This document shows, in pieces, positions 16,478-24,839 of a DNA stretch of 64,000 nt. The stretch lies in the NCBI GenBank assembly GCA_910576845.1, contig CAJTJA010000004.1, positions 1 through 64,000 on the forward strand, in the 5' to 3' direction. A program made the position numbers and the translations under genes. The stretch's first letter is position 1. Every line of letters starts with the position of its first letter. This DNA comes from an uncultured Oscillibacter sp. GTDB lineage: Bacteria > Bacillota > Clostridia > Oscillospirales > Oscillospiraceae. The notes beneath the pieces were generated by a model. The model worked only from the letters and a program-made list of their open reading frames with translations, had not been told where the DNA came from and searched no databases.

Positions 16478-16834
16478 TCAAATGTCCCGGAAGTGCTCCT
16501 CAAAACGCTCTTGGGCGTAAGCGGCCACCTCTTCCCGAAGAGCCTGGTAAGCCGCCAACAGGGTCTCCGCCTCCGCGGTCAGGGCCGCGCCGCCGCCGTG
16601 ACGGCCCCCAATCGTAGAGGCCAGCAGCTTATAGCCCAGGGCCTCCTCGGCGGAGCGGACGATGCGCCATGCCTTGGAATAAGCCATGCCCATAGACGCC
16701 GCCGCCGCCCGGAGGGACCGCTTTTCCCGAACCTCGGACAACAGCGCCGCAACACCAGGGCCGAAGCGCCGCCGCCCCTCCCCGTCCAAAAGGCGCAGCG
16801 TGACGGCGAGACGGAGGGAACGGTCACTGTTCAT
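16478..16834 (-). CDS. ModE-like winged-helix regulator (DNA-binding domain only)
   Basis: This 118-residue protein is the N-terminal LysR-type/ModE winged helix. FGPGVAALLSEVREKRSLRAA leads into MGMAYSKAWRIVRSAEEALG, then the GGRHGGGAALTAEAETLL wing. In ModE, molybdate-binding (MOP) domains follow; here they are absent, as in many clostridial single-domain homologues, which often sit near molybdate or metal genes. The gene overlaps the upstream lipoprotein gene by 11 bases, implying co-translation. The ligand and target are unknown. Confidence 0.8.
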   Translation of the reverse strand: MNSDRSLRLAVTLRLLDGEGRRRFGPGVAALLSEVREKRSLRAAAASMGMAYSKAWRIVRSAEEALGYKLLASTIGGRHGGGAALTAEAETLLAAYQALREEVAAYAQERFEEHFRDI

Positions 16835-17771
16835 AGAAATACTCCTCCCGGCTGGTCATTTGAAATTTGCCGTCCCTCAGCTCCCAGATTTCCGTGAAGT
16901 GGGAGACAGTGCCGTCGCCGTTGTCCTCATAGACGGGGACATATCGATAAATGAGGATAAAATCCTGCTCCAAAATTCCGTGGCCTTCATCGGGGCGGAT
17001 GGGCTCCGCTTCCTGCGCCGGGGTCCAGGTCTCCTTCGCCCAGCCCCGGTCAAAGTCCAGATAGCCAGGGGGCTCGGGCGCAAAGTCGCAGGTGTCTCGC
17101 TCTACCCGGTCCAAGTATAAGTCCCCGTTCTCATCGGGCTTATAGACCTCTGTGATCCACTGGGACCCAGCGGAGCCGGATTTATACTCGGCAGTGACCT
17201 CCCGCGCATCCGGGTGGGCCGTCGCGCCTTGTAGGGTGAAGGCGTAGCGGTACTGTTCTGTCTCCGCGTCCCATATCCAGAAGTAGAAGGGGATTGTATT
17301 GTTGGGAGTGAAAGCGAAGAGGCCAAGGTCCGTGTTCCCGTCGAAGTTCATATCCGCCGCCGCCATGGAATCCTCCGCACTCCAGCACTGGGTATACTCG
17401 TTGACGCTCTCGCCGGGAAGCAGGTCGCTGTCCCCCCAGAAGGCTCCGTTGGCCTCCCGGGCAAGGACGGTTTGCAATAGTTCCTCCCCATCGTAGACCC
17501 GAACCTCCCGCACGCCGATGCTGTACTCGTCTACCTGCTTGCCCACCGCCTCCAGCGTCAGTGTCCTCCCGTCCGCCAGGGGCGCGTCCAGGGTTAGGAT
17601 AACGTGGTCCTCCAGTTCCTCTGCCGGGGCCTTTTCTTCGGAAGCTGCGCCGGCTTCCTTCGGAAACTCCTCCGCAGGAGTCTCCTGAAGGGGCGGAGAG
17701 GAAGTTTTTTCCGGGGCGGCGCAGGCAGAGAAAAGCAGCAGTGTCAGCGTCAGAAGCAGAAAACGGCGCAT
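16824..17771 (-). CDS. Lipoprotein of unknown function with an EF-hand-like loop
   Basis: This 315-residue protein has a signal peptide MRRFLLLTLTLLLFSAC, whose Cys-17 forms the lipobox, and a Pro/Glu linker to about residue 55. The mature part has AADMNFDGNTDLGLF, a calcium-type DxNxDGxxDL loop seen in XAC2610-like and FG-GAP-like secreted proteins, and DENGDLYLDRVE. It would sit on the outer face of the membrane. It is co-transcribed with the ModE-like regulator. I cannot assign a ligand or activity. Confidence 0.75.
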   Translation of the reverse strand: MRRFLLLTLTLLLFSACAAPEKTSSPPLQETPAEEFPKEAGAASEEKAPAEELEDHVILTLDAPLADGRTLTLEAVGKQVDEYSIGVREVRVYDGEELLQTVLAREANGAFWGDSDLLPGESVNEYTQCWSAEDSMAAADMNFDGNTDLGLFAFTPNNTIPFYFWIWDAETEQYRYAFTLQGATAHPDAREVTAEYKSGSAGSQWITEVYKPDENGDLYLDRVERDTCDFAPEPPGYLDFDRGWAKETWTPAQEAEPIRPDEGHGILEQDFILIYRYVPVYEDNGDGTVSHFTEIWELRDGKFQMTSREEYFYEQ

Positions 17772-18031
17772 ATTTTTGTCATCCCTTCTTTATGAGGCTC
17801 TATGGGGATCAGTATACCAGCTTTTCGGGCAGAAAGTGGTAACAAATAGGTGACAATTTTCCATGTCGGCTGAAAATCCTTTTGTTGACCAAACGAACAC
17901 CAGCGGTTTTTTCGCTTACGCATCCATATCCCTTTGCCGGGGAAAATGACGGCGCATGGAAGTCACTGTTCAAGAGGATTTTGGAGCGCCCCCGGCTCCG
18001 CCGGAAGCCCTCGCTGGAAATCAAACCCAGC
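17772..18031. other. Intergenic region between the lipoprotein gene and pfkA
   Basis: The divergent spacer holds the pfkA promoter at its right end and, on the minus strand, an extended -10-like TGGTATACT near 17813 for the lipoprotein gene. Apart from these I see no repeat or small gene. Confidence 0.4.
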
Positions 18032-18060
18032 TTGACAACCTGCCCCCATGGCGGTATCAT
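18032..18060 (+). promoter_or_regulatory. Promoter of pfkA
   Basis: -35 TTGACA (18032-18037), 17-bp spacer, -10 TATCAT (18055-18060), about 70 bp before the pfkA ATG. Confidence 0.7.
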
Positions 18061-18131
18061 GATAATAGGAAAAAATCGGCCTGGCCGGTGAAATATGCCT
18101 TTGAGAAAGGCAGTAATCAGGAGGGTTTTTC

Positions 18132-19142
18132 ATGGAAAAGCATGTTAAAAGAATCGGCGTTCTCACCAGCGGCGGCGACGCTCCCGGCATGAACGCAGCC
18201 GTCCGGGCTGTAGTACGGGCCTCTTCCACCAGAGGTATCAGCTGCGTGGGCATCCGTCGGGGCTGGAATGGCCTGATCAACAGCGATTTTGTCCCGATGA
18301 ATTCCTCCAGTGTCAGTCACATTATTAACAAAGGCGGCACTATGCTCTACACCGCCCGAAGCCTGGAGTTTATGGAAGAGGCCGGACGGGCCAAGGCTCT
18401 TGGGACCTGCCGTCTCCTTGGTTTGGACGGCATTGTAGCCATTGGCGGCGACGGTACCTTCCGGGGGGCTCTGGCCATCTCCCGCCAGGCGGCTAAGGAC
18501 GGCATGAATCTCCGTGTAGTTGGCATTCCCGCCACAATTGACAACGACATTGGCTGTTCCCATTATACTATTGGCTTTGACACCGCCTGCAACACAGCTA
18601 TTGAGTGCATCGATAAGCTTCGGGATACGATGCAGTCCCATGAGCGCTGCTCTGTAGTAGAGGTTATGGGCCGTCATGCGGGATACCTTGCCTTGTACGT
18701 CGGCATCTCCGTGGGCGCCACAGCCGTGCTGATTCCTGAGCGGGAACCGGACTTTGAGCGGGATATTGTGGATAAAATCCGCCGGGCCCGTCTGGCGGGA
18801 ACCACCCACTACATGGTCGTCGTGGCCGAGGGGGCGGGCAGCGCCATTGAAATCAGCCAGCGCATCCACGATGAACTGGGCGTTGATCCCCGTGTCACAG
18901 TCCTAGGTCATATCCAGCGCGGCGGCTCTCCCACCGCCCGGGACCGGGAAACTGCCAGCCGCATGGGCTATGAGGCGGTTCGTGCTCTGGCCGAGGGCAC
19001 AGGAAACCGGATCATCGGCATTCAAAACGGCCGGCTGACGGATATTGAGATGGAAGAGGCCCTGACTATGACCAAAACCTTCCAAATGGACCGTTATCAA
19101 ATATTGGAGGCATTGACCAACAGCTGCGGTCCAGATTTCTGA
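18132..19142 (+). CDS. pfkA: 6-phosphofructokinase
   Basis: This 336-residue protein belongs to the PfkA family and phosphorylates fructose-6-phosphate to the 1,6-bisphosphate. The start has GVLTSGGDAPGMNAAVR. AIGGDGTF carries Gly at the position that is Asp in PPi-dependent enzymes, favouring ATP as donor. The catalytic loop is PATIDNDI: the TxD of TIDND is intact, but the preceding residue is Ala where ATP enzymes have Gly and PPi enzymes Lys. EVMGRHAGYLALY and GHIQRGGSPTARDR complete the substrate site. AGGAGG lies six bases before the ATG. It appears to be a single gene. Confidence 0.93.
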   Translation: MEKHVKRIGVLTSGGDAPGMNAAVRAVVRASSTRGISCVGIRRGWNGLINSDFVPMNSSSVSHIINKGGTMLYTARSLEFMEEAGRAKALGTCRLLGLDGIVAIGGDGTFRGALAISRQAAKDGMNLRVVGIPATIDNDIGCSHYTIGFDTACNTAIECIDKLRDTMQSHERCSVVEVMGRHAGYLALYVGISVGATAVLIPEREPDFERDIVDKIRRARLAGTTHYMVVVAEGAGSAIEISQRIHDELGVDPRVTVLGHIQRGGSPTARDRETASRMGYEAVRALAEGTGNRIIGIQNGRLTDIEMEEALTMTKTFQMDRYQILEALTNSCGPDF

Positions 19143-19245
19143 TTTGCTTTGCATGGGCGGAAGTAAGGAAAGGAGATTTCGCACACTGCCAGACCCGGCA
19201 TAAAACCAATCCTGAAGCGAAAACAATTCAGATACATCACACCAA

Positions 19246-19272
19246 GGACCAGGGCCGCTATAGCCCTGGTCC
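19246..19272 (+). terminator. Hairpin between pfkA and the aldo/keto reductase gene
   Basis: GGACCAGGGC (19246-19255) pairs perfectly with GCCCTGGTCC (19263-19272). No T-run follows. It ends only five bases before the AGGAGG of the next gene, so it may shield or attenuate that gene rather than terminate pfkA. Confidence 0.5.
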
Positions 19273-19289
19273 TGCAGCAGGAGGAACAT

Positions 19290-20321
19290 ATGGAAAAAGT
19301 CAGATTGGGCCGCACAGAACTGATGGTGACAAAAACGGCCTTTGGAGCCCTGCCTATTCAACGGATTTCCAAGGCCGACGCGGTGAAGCTGGTCCGCCGG
19401 GCCGCAGATGCCGGAATTAACTATTTCGATACCGCAAATATGTACACCGACAGTGAAGAGAAGCTGGGTGCGGCGCTGGAAGGAATCCCCCGCCAGAATG
19501 TGGTAATTTCCACAAAAAGCGGCGGTGAAGACAAAAAAACTGTTCTCAGACACATTGAGCAGAGCCTTCGCTCCCTGAAGACGGATTATATCGACCTTTT
19601 CCAGTTTCACAACCCCGCCAAGCTGCCGGATATTCACGACCCGGAGGGTCCCTTTGCCGCCGCCCTGGAGATGAAGAAAAGGGGATATATCCGCCACATC
19701 GGCATCACAAACCACCGCCTCCACATCGCTCAACAAGCCATTGCTTCCGGAAACTTCGAGACACTGCAATTCCCCTTCTGCTACCTCACTACGGAGAAAG
19801 AGCTGGGCCTGGTGGACGCATGCGCCAAGGCCGATATGGGTTATATCGCCATGAAGGGTCTCTCTGGCGGGCTTTTGAATAACGCCGAGGCATGCTACGC
19901 CTTCATGCAGGAATATTCCAGCGTGGTGCCCATCTGGGGCATTCAGCACGAGTGGGAGCTGGACCAGTGGCTGGACCTGGCGGAGCGAAACCCCCACCTT
20001 ACCCCGGAGCTTCGAGCTGTCATTGAGGCGGATCGGAAGGACCTGGCAGGAAGCTTCTGCCGTTCCTGCGGCTACTGCCTTCCCTGCGCCGCCGGTATTG
20101 ACATTCCTCAGGCTGCCCGGATGTCCGCTCTGCTGAGGCGCTCTCCCTATCAACAGTACATGACGGACACCTGGCACGAAAAAATGCACCAGATTGAAAA
20201 CTGTGTCCACTGCGGTGCCTGCAAAAGCCGCTGCCCCTACGGGCTGGACACCCCGAATCTCCTGGTGGAGATGCTGCGGGACTACGACTCCTTTTACGAA
20301 AAACACCACCATGAAGCCTGA
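19290..20321 (+). CDS. Aldo/keto reductase with C-terminal ferredoxin-like cysteines
   Basis: This 343-residue protein has an N-terminal aldo/keto reductase barrel to about residue 245. The tetrad is visible: NYFDTANMYT (Asp, Tyr), STKSG (Lys) and LFQFHNP (His). The C-terminal 90 residues hold two Cys clusters, FCRSCGYCLPCAAGIDIP and CVHCGACKSRCPYGLD, giving up to two [4Fe-4S] clusters. This fusion is common in anaerobes and suggests that electrons pass between NAD(P)H chemistry and a ferredoxin-type partner. The substrate is unknown. Confidence 0.9.
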   Translation: MEKVRLGRTELMVTKTAFGALPIQRISKADAVKLVRRAADAGINYFDTANMYTDSEEKLGAALEGIPRQNVVISTKSGGEDKKTVLRHIEQSLRSLKTDYIDLFQFHNPAKLPDIHDPEGPFAAALEMKKRGYIRHIGITNHRLHIAQQAIASGNFETLQFPFCYLTTEKELGLVDACAKADMGYIAMKGLSGGLLNNAEACYAFMQEYSSVVPIWGIQHEWELDQWLDLAERNPHLTPELRAVIEADRKDLAGSFCRSCGYCLPCAAGIDIPQAARMSALLRRSPYQQYMTDTWHEKMHQIENCVHCGACKSRCPYGLDTPNLLVEMLRDYDSFYEKHHHEA

Positions 20322-20327
20322 GCTTCC

Positions 20328-20368
20328 AGAGGGCCTTCCAGCATTGTTCCGGAAGGTCCTCTTTTTTA
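20328..20368 (+). terminator. Terminator of the aldo/keto reductase gene
   Basis: AGAGGGCCTTCC pairs with GGAAGGTCCTCT (one mismatch), followed by six T. Confidence 0.85.
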
Positions 20369-20488
20369 CGGAAAAAGGCCGCCGTTCCCGCTTCATAAAG
20401 GAAAAACAGCAGCGCTCCCACCGGGATTCCGGCGGGGGCGCCGCTTACTGAGGAGCGAACTCCTTGGAAGAAGGACCGGGAATAAGAC

Positions 20489-20516
20489 CCGGCCCTGATA
20501 TCCATACCAGGGCCGG
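20489..20516 (-). terminator. Hairpin downstream of the symporter gene
   Basis: CCGGCCCTG and CAGGGCCGG form a stem immediately after the symporter stop. There is no clear T-run, so termination strength is uncertain. Confidence 0.5.
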
Positions 20517-20523
20517 AATCCGC

Positions 20524-21798
20524 TCACTTTTTCAGCCGCTTCTGGAGCCAATCCTTCCCGTCCACAAAGCGGGAGACGATAAAGCAAGTCACATAGTCTC
20601 CGGCCGCGTTGATCATAGTGGCGGGAGGGTCCACCAAGTTGCCAATGACCACCAAGATAGGGAAGGCGATCTCCATCTGGGCGGGGAAGAAGATGGAACA
20701 GATGATATATTCACCGATGTACCCTCCGCCGGGGACACCGCTCATTCCTACCGAGCTGAGGACCGCCACCAGCACCACCGGAACCAGCATCCCGAAATCC
20801 AGCCGCTGTCCAAAGACCCCCAGCACGAAGGCAATCTTCAGCACACAGGAGAAGCAGGACCCATCCATATGCATAGTGGCTCCCAAAGGCAGCACCATGT
20901 CGGCTACGTCCTTGCGGATACCGGTGTCCGCGGCCTCCTCCATATTTGTCGGAATCGTCGCCACGGAGGAGCAGGTTCCAAGAGACACCACAGCGGGCTT
21001 GGTAATGTGGCGGAACATCACTCCAACAGCCCCTTTTCCTCCGCCGAACCAGGCAAAGAGCGGCCAAGCTGTAAAGATGTAGACAAAGCACAGGGGGTAA
21101 TACACCGCCAGCGCACGGGCGTAATTTTCTGTAATCTGGGGACCGTAGGTGGCGACGAGATCGGCAAAGAAGCCGAAAAAGGCAATTGGCGCGTAATAAG
21201 TAATAATTTTCACAAACTTCAGCATTACATTTGCCAAATCATCCAAAAATCTGCCTACCGGGGTTTCCTTGCCGCCATTGAGATTCACAGCAAACCCAAA
21301 CAAAAGGGAAAACACGATCAGGGGCAGCATGGCCCGGCGGGTCAGCAAGCCGCTGAAGTCACTGGCGGTGAAGAAATTGACAATCATATCCGGAAGAGTG
21401 GCGTACTCCCCTATCTCCTCAGCAGCCAGATTTGTCCAGGCGGTGGGCACCGGCGGAAAAACAACCATCAGCACATACATAATAACGGCGGCAATGGCTC
21501 CCGTAACCACGAAGGTCCCTACCGTTACGCCCATGATTTTTCCCGCCCGTTTCCGGCTCTCCATGTTCGCCACGGCACTGGAAATGGACGCAAACACCAT
21601 AGGCACTACCACGCAGAACATCATGTTGATAAACACCGTGCCCAAAGGCTTGAGGACCGTGGCTCCGGTGCCGGAAATAATATTTCCGCCGGCGTCCACT
21701 TCGGCGGGCCAGACCCATCCCAGGATCGCTCCCAGAATCATAGCCCCCAGCATGATGGCAAGGAACGCGTAATTTCTAGCAATTGATTTCTTCTCCAT
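20524..21798 (-). CDS. Dicarboxylate/amino acid:cation symporter (DAACS family)
   Basis: This 424-residue membrane protein has about eight hydrophobic segments plus re-entrant regions. Family marks include LKPLGTVFINMMFCVVVPMVFASI in the N-half, the Ser-rich hairpin VVSLGTCSSVATIPTNMEE and PLGATMHMDGSC in the C-half, where Na+/H+ and the acidic substrate bind. It takes up glutamate, aspartate or C4-dicarboxylates. It is probably transcribed with dapF, whose gene starts upstream on the same strand and ends 33 bases before it. The exact substrate is not predictable. Confidence 0.9.
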   Translation of the reverse strand: MEKKSIARNYAFLAIMLGAMILGAILGWVWPAEVDAGGNIISGTGATVLKPLGTVFINMMFCVVVPMVFASISSAVANMESRKRAGKIMGVTVGTFVVTGAIAAVIMYVLMVVFPPVPTAWTNLAAEEIGEYATLPDMIVNFFTASDFSGLLTRRAMLPLIVFSLLFGFAVNLNGGKETPVGRFLDDLANVMLKFVKIITYYAPIAFFGFFADLVATYGPQITENYARALAVYYPLCFVYIFTAWPLFAWFGGGKGAVGVMFRHITKPAVVSLGTCSSVATIPTNMEEAADTGIRKDVADMVLPLGATMHMDGSCFSCVLKIAFVLGVFGQRLDFGMLVPVVLVAVLSSVGMSGVPGGGYIGEYIICSIFFPAQMEIAFPILVVIGNLVDPPATMINAAGDYVTCFIVSRFVDGKDWLQKRLKK

Positions 21799-21831
21799 AA
21801 AATCATCCTCCTGTTTTCAAATACACGATTA

Positions 21832-22671
21832 TCAAAAATGAAGCTCTTCGTCTGTTACTTCGCCCTTACAAACGATATTGGTGAGTCCGGTAAGGTGCAG
21901 TTCCGTAATATGGCTGTGAATCCGCTCTGCGTCTACGACCAATGTTCCGCCGGTCATATCCGCTCGAACCTGGTGTCCGCTGACCTTCCCCTGCAGGGTC
22001 AGCACCGCCGCCACAGACCCTGTGCCTGTGCCGCAGGCGTAGGTGAAGTCCTCCACTCCCCGCTCAAAGGTCCGCTCGAAGAAATGGTCCTCCTCAATAA
22101 GCTCATAAAAATTTACATTCGCTCCCTTTGGGAAGGCAGGGTTCCAGCGGATTTTCCGTCCCAGCTCCCGCAGCTCCTGTTCGTCCGCATTTCGCAGATT
22201 GTGATAGGGAATCACTGCATGCGGCAGGCCAGGATTCCCCAGCTCCACATAAGAACAGGCGTACCGCACGCCGTCCACTTCCAGCAGGCAATCCAGCCGG
22301 ATTGTGGTGGGATCATTGAGCTGTATGCGATAAAGCCGCTTATCAATCCGCCGCCCAAACACCATGCCAGCGGTTGTCTCCACGGCTTGGACTTCTCTGG
22401 CAAGGCCGTTTTCAAAGCCATACCGGCAGATGCATCGGGCTCCGTTGCCACACATTTCCCCCGTACTGCCATCGGAATTGAAAAACAGCATTTTGAAGTC
22501 GCCGCCCTGGTCCGCCGCCTCCACCACCATCAGCCCGTCAGCGCCAATGGAGAGCCGCCGCTCACAAAGCATCCGGGCAATTTGGGGAAAACTCTCACGG
22601 GGCAGCCGTTCTTCAAAATTGTTCAAAATAATGAAGTCATTTCCCGCCCCATTCATCTTCCAGAATTTCAT
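21832..22671 (-). CDS. dapF: Diaminopimelate epimerase
   Basis: This 279-residue protein begins MKFWKMNGAGNDFIILNN. It holds both catalytic cysteines, one in MCGNGARCICRYG near residue 75 and one in YACGTGTGS near residue 218, which exchange the alpha proton of LL-diaminopimelate to give meso-DAP for lysine and peptidoglycan. Length and motifs are normal. It precedes the symporter gene with a 33-base gap; no other lysine-pathway gene is near. Confidence 0.95.
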   Translation of the reverse strand: MKFWKMNGAGNDFIILNNFEERLPRESFPQIARMLCERRLSIGADGLMVVEAADQGGDFKMLFFNSDGSTGEMCGNGARCICRYGFENGLAREVQAVETTAGMVFGRRIDKRLYRIQLNDPTTIRLDCLLEVDGVRYACSYVELGNPGLPHAVIPYHNLRNADEQELRELGRKIRWNPAFPKGANVNFYELIEEDHFFERTFERGVEDFTYACGTGTGSVAAVLTLQGKVSGHQVRADMTGGTLVVDAERIHSHITELHLTGLTNIVCKGEVTDEELHF

Positions 22672-22939
22672 GATGCGCCTCCTTGTTCGTTTTTATTATA
22701 AACGCACTCCACGCCTTTGAACACCGGATATAATGCTCAAAATATTGCAAAAAGTGTGATTGCATTTAAAATTGCCGCTGCTGCCTCTTCCACAACCCGC
22801 CCAAAGCGTCTCTTGCCTTACAAACTGGTGCGTCCAAATGCGGCTTTATGCACATATAATTGTTCGTCAACATACCTGAAGCGAGCAATCCGCCTAGATA
22901 GATGACTGCACTATAAGCTGGAAATCATTTGTGCGGATG
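22672..22939. other. AT-rich spacer with possible decayed coding remnant
   Basis: On the minus strand at about 22760-22890 a reading such as ARFRYVDEQLYVHKAAFG runs into an in-frame stop and continues GKRRFGRVVEEAAAA. This suggests a relic, but I cannot name a parent gene. Otherwise I see nothing here. Confidence 0.25.
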
Positions 22940-23293
22940 TCACTGCTTTTTTGACAGCACCGTCAGTTCTTCTTTGGTATATTCCCTATACCTGCTATCC
23001 ATGTACATTGATGATGTGGTATCAGGAAGAACTTCCATAAGCCGCTGCAAATCAATTTCATGGGGAAACTCAACGATCTTTCCTTTGGCATCTTCTGATT
23101 TATAGGCACAAAAAATAAACTCGCCTCGCTTAAAATTGATGTCAAATGTATTTGTAACGTCCAATGGGTCAACATCAAGAAATACATCCTGATCCTCAAT
23201 AAATTTTTCATATATAAATTCAAAGAGTGCCCTTTTGCTTATTTTGATAACCCTGACGCTGTTCTCATTCAATGTACTCCTTTGACTTTTCAT
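22940..23293 (-). CDS. Hypothetical protein in AT-rich island
   Basis: This 117-residue protein is unrecognised. It has a basic start, then an acidic body (EKFIEDQDVFLDVDPLDV) and no membrane segment or catalytic motif. Base and codon use (many ATA, AAA and TTT codons) differ from the GC-rich neighbours, suggesting recent acquisition. GGTGAG lies before the ATG. It stands alone between dapF and the PLP enzyme gene and could be an immunity or antitoxin-like protein, but nothing shows this directly. Confidence 0.55.
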   Translation of the reverse strand: MKSQRSTLNENSVRVIKISKRALFEFIYEKFIEDQDVFLDVDPLDVTNTFDINFKRGEFIFCAYKSEDAKGKIVEFPHEIDLQRLMEVLPDTTSSMYMDSRYREYTKEELTVLSKKQ

Positions 23294-23435
23294 ATTCGCT
23301 CACCATCTTCAAACGAGAATTTTTCAGCTTGAATTATAGCAAAAAGTTGCCTCCACATCAATCTGCTTTTATGAAAACCGATGAAGTAACAGCCCAGCCC
23401 CAGTTTCTTTACAAAGAGGCAGGCACTTTCCCCTC

Positions 23436-23464
23436 TTGACAGCAGAAGTCCCGGCAGATATGAT
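23436..23464 (+). promoter_or_regulatory. Promoter of the PLP enzyme/HAD genes
   Basis: -35 TTGACA (23436-23441), 17-bp spacer, -10 TATGAT (23459-23464), 36 bp before the ATG at 23500. Confidence 0.75.
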
Positions 23465-23499
23465 AAAGCCGTTGAAAACGTCAAAAAGGAGTATCCCGA

Positions 23500-24780
23500 A
23501 TGGAATTGGACAGCATTTACCGGACTCTGGGCGTCAGTCTTCCGGTGTATAAGTTTGGCGAGGAGGTCTTGGCTTCTCTCCGCCGGCGCTTTGAGGAAGT
23601 GGACCGGACCGCAGAATACAACCAGGGTAAGGTCTTGGCCGCAATGCAGAAAAACAGGGTCAACGCCACGCATTTTTCCGCCACCACCGGCTATGGCTAT
23701 GATGACGAGGGACGGGACAACCTGGAGCGGGTTTACGCCAGTGTCTTTCATACGGAAGCCGCTTTAGTCCGGCCTCAAATTACCTGCGGCACCCATGCGC
23801 TGACGGTAGCCCTCTCCGCTAACTTACTGCCTGGGGACGAGCTTCTTTCCCCTGTAGGAGCCCCGTATGATACGCTGGAGGAGGTTATCGGTATCCGGGA
23901 GAGCAAATGCTCTTTGAAAGAATACGGCGTTTCCTATGCGCAGGCGGACCTGCTGTCCGACGGAGGTTTTGACTATAATGCCATCCGCGGAAAAATCAAT
24001 AAACGGACCAAGCTTATCACCATTCAGCGCTCCAAAGGCTACTCTTCCCGCCCCTCTTTTTCCGTCGCCCAAATCGGAGAACTGATCTCTTTTTGCAAAT
24101 CCGTAAAACCGGATGTAAAGGTTATGGTAGACAACTGCTATGGTGAATTTGTGGAAACCTTGGAACCCTCCGACCTGGGGGCGGATATGGTTGTGGGAAG
24201 CCTCATCAAAAATCCCGGCGGGGGACTGGCGCCCATAGGCGGCTATATCTGCGGAACAAGGGAATGTGTGGAACGCTGTGCTTTCCGCCTTTCCGCCCCT
24301 GGCTTGGGGCAGGAGGTTGGAGCCAACCTGGGATTGATGCCAGCCTTTTATCAAGGCTTGTTTCTCGCCCCTACCGTCGTGGCGGGAGCCTTGAAGGGCG
24401 CAATTTTTGCGGCAAATATTTATGAAAAGCTGGGCTTTGCCTGCATCCCCAACGCCACAGAAACCCGGCATGACATTATTCAGGCGGTGACTCTTGGCAG
24501 CCGGGAAGCGATGATAGCCTTCTGCAAGGGCATTCAGGCAGCGGCTCCTGTAGACAGCTATGTAACGCCGGAACCTTGGGCAATGCCAGGATATGACAGC
24601 GACATTATTATGGCGGCCGGGGCATTTGTCCAGGGAAGCAGTATTGAACTCTCCGCCGACGGTCCAATCCGTCCGCCTTACGCGGTGTACTTTCAGGGCG
24701 GATTGACTTGGTATCATGCTAAGCTGGGTATATTGATGAGCCTGCAAAAGCTGACAGAAGCGGGGCTGATAAGACTTTAA
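23500..24780 (+). CDS. Methionine gamma-lyase family (YnbB-type) PLP enzyme
   Basis: This 426-residue fold-type I PLP enzyme belongs to the group annotated as methionine gamma-lyase family or aluminium resistance protein. HFSATTGYGYDDEGRD near residues 55-70 and PQITCGTHALTVAL are its signatures. VMVDNCYGEFVE supplies the Asp that contacts the PLP ring nitrogen, and GSLIKNPGGGLAPIGGY holds the Schiff-base Lys. Despite the name, activity has rarely been tested and aluminium resistance is doubtful. A HAD phosphatase gene follows 60 bases later on the same strand. Confidence 0.9.
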   Translation: MELDSIYRTLGVSLPVYKFGEEVLASLRRRFEEVDRTAEYNQGKVLAAMQKNRVNATHFSATTGYGYDDEGRDNLERVYASVFHTEAALVRPQITCGTHALTVALSANLLPGDELLSPVGAPYDTLEEVIGIRESKCSLKEYGVSYAQADLLSDGGFDYNAIRGKINKRTKLITIQRSKGYSSRPSFSVAQIGELISFCKSVKPDVKVMVDNCYGEFVETLEPSDLGADMVVGSLIKNPGGGLAPIGGYICGTRECVERCAFRLSAPGLGQEVGANLGLMPAFYQGLFLAPTVVAGALKGAIFAANIYEKLGFACIPNATETRHDIIQAVTLGSREAMIAFCKGIQAAAPVDSYVTPEPWAMPGYDSDIIMAAGAFVQGSSIELSADGPIRPPYAVYFQGGLTWYHAKLGILMSLQKLTEAGLIRL

Positions 24781-24839
24781 GCTTCTTTCCCCGTTGTCAG
24801 GTCTGCTTTTACTCAAATTAAGTGAAAAGGGATTTTCTT

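Noticed and set aside
18903..20396. 497-residue minus-strand frame over pfkA and the aldo/keto reductase gene
   Set aside because: Spans two recognised genes on the other strand and an intergenic hairpin; composition reflects antisense codons only.
20464..21786. 440-residue plus-strand frame over the symporter gene
   Set aside because: His/Arg/Gly-rich antisense translation of a membrane protein; no homology seen.
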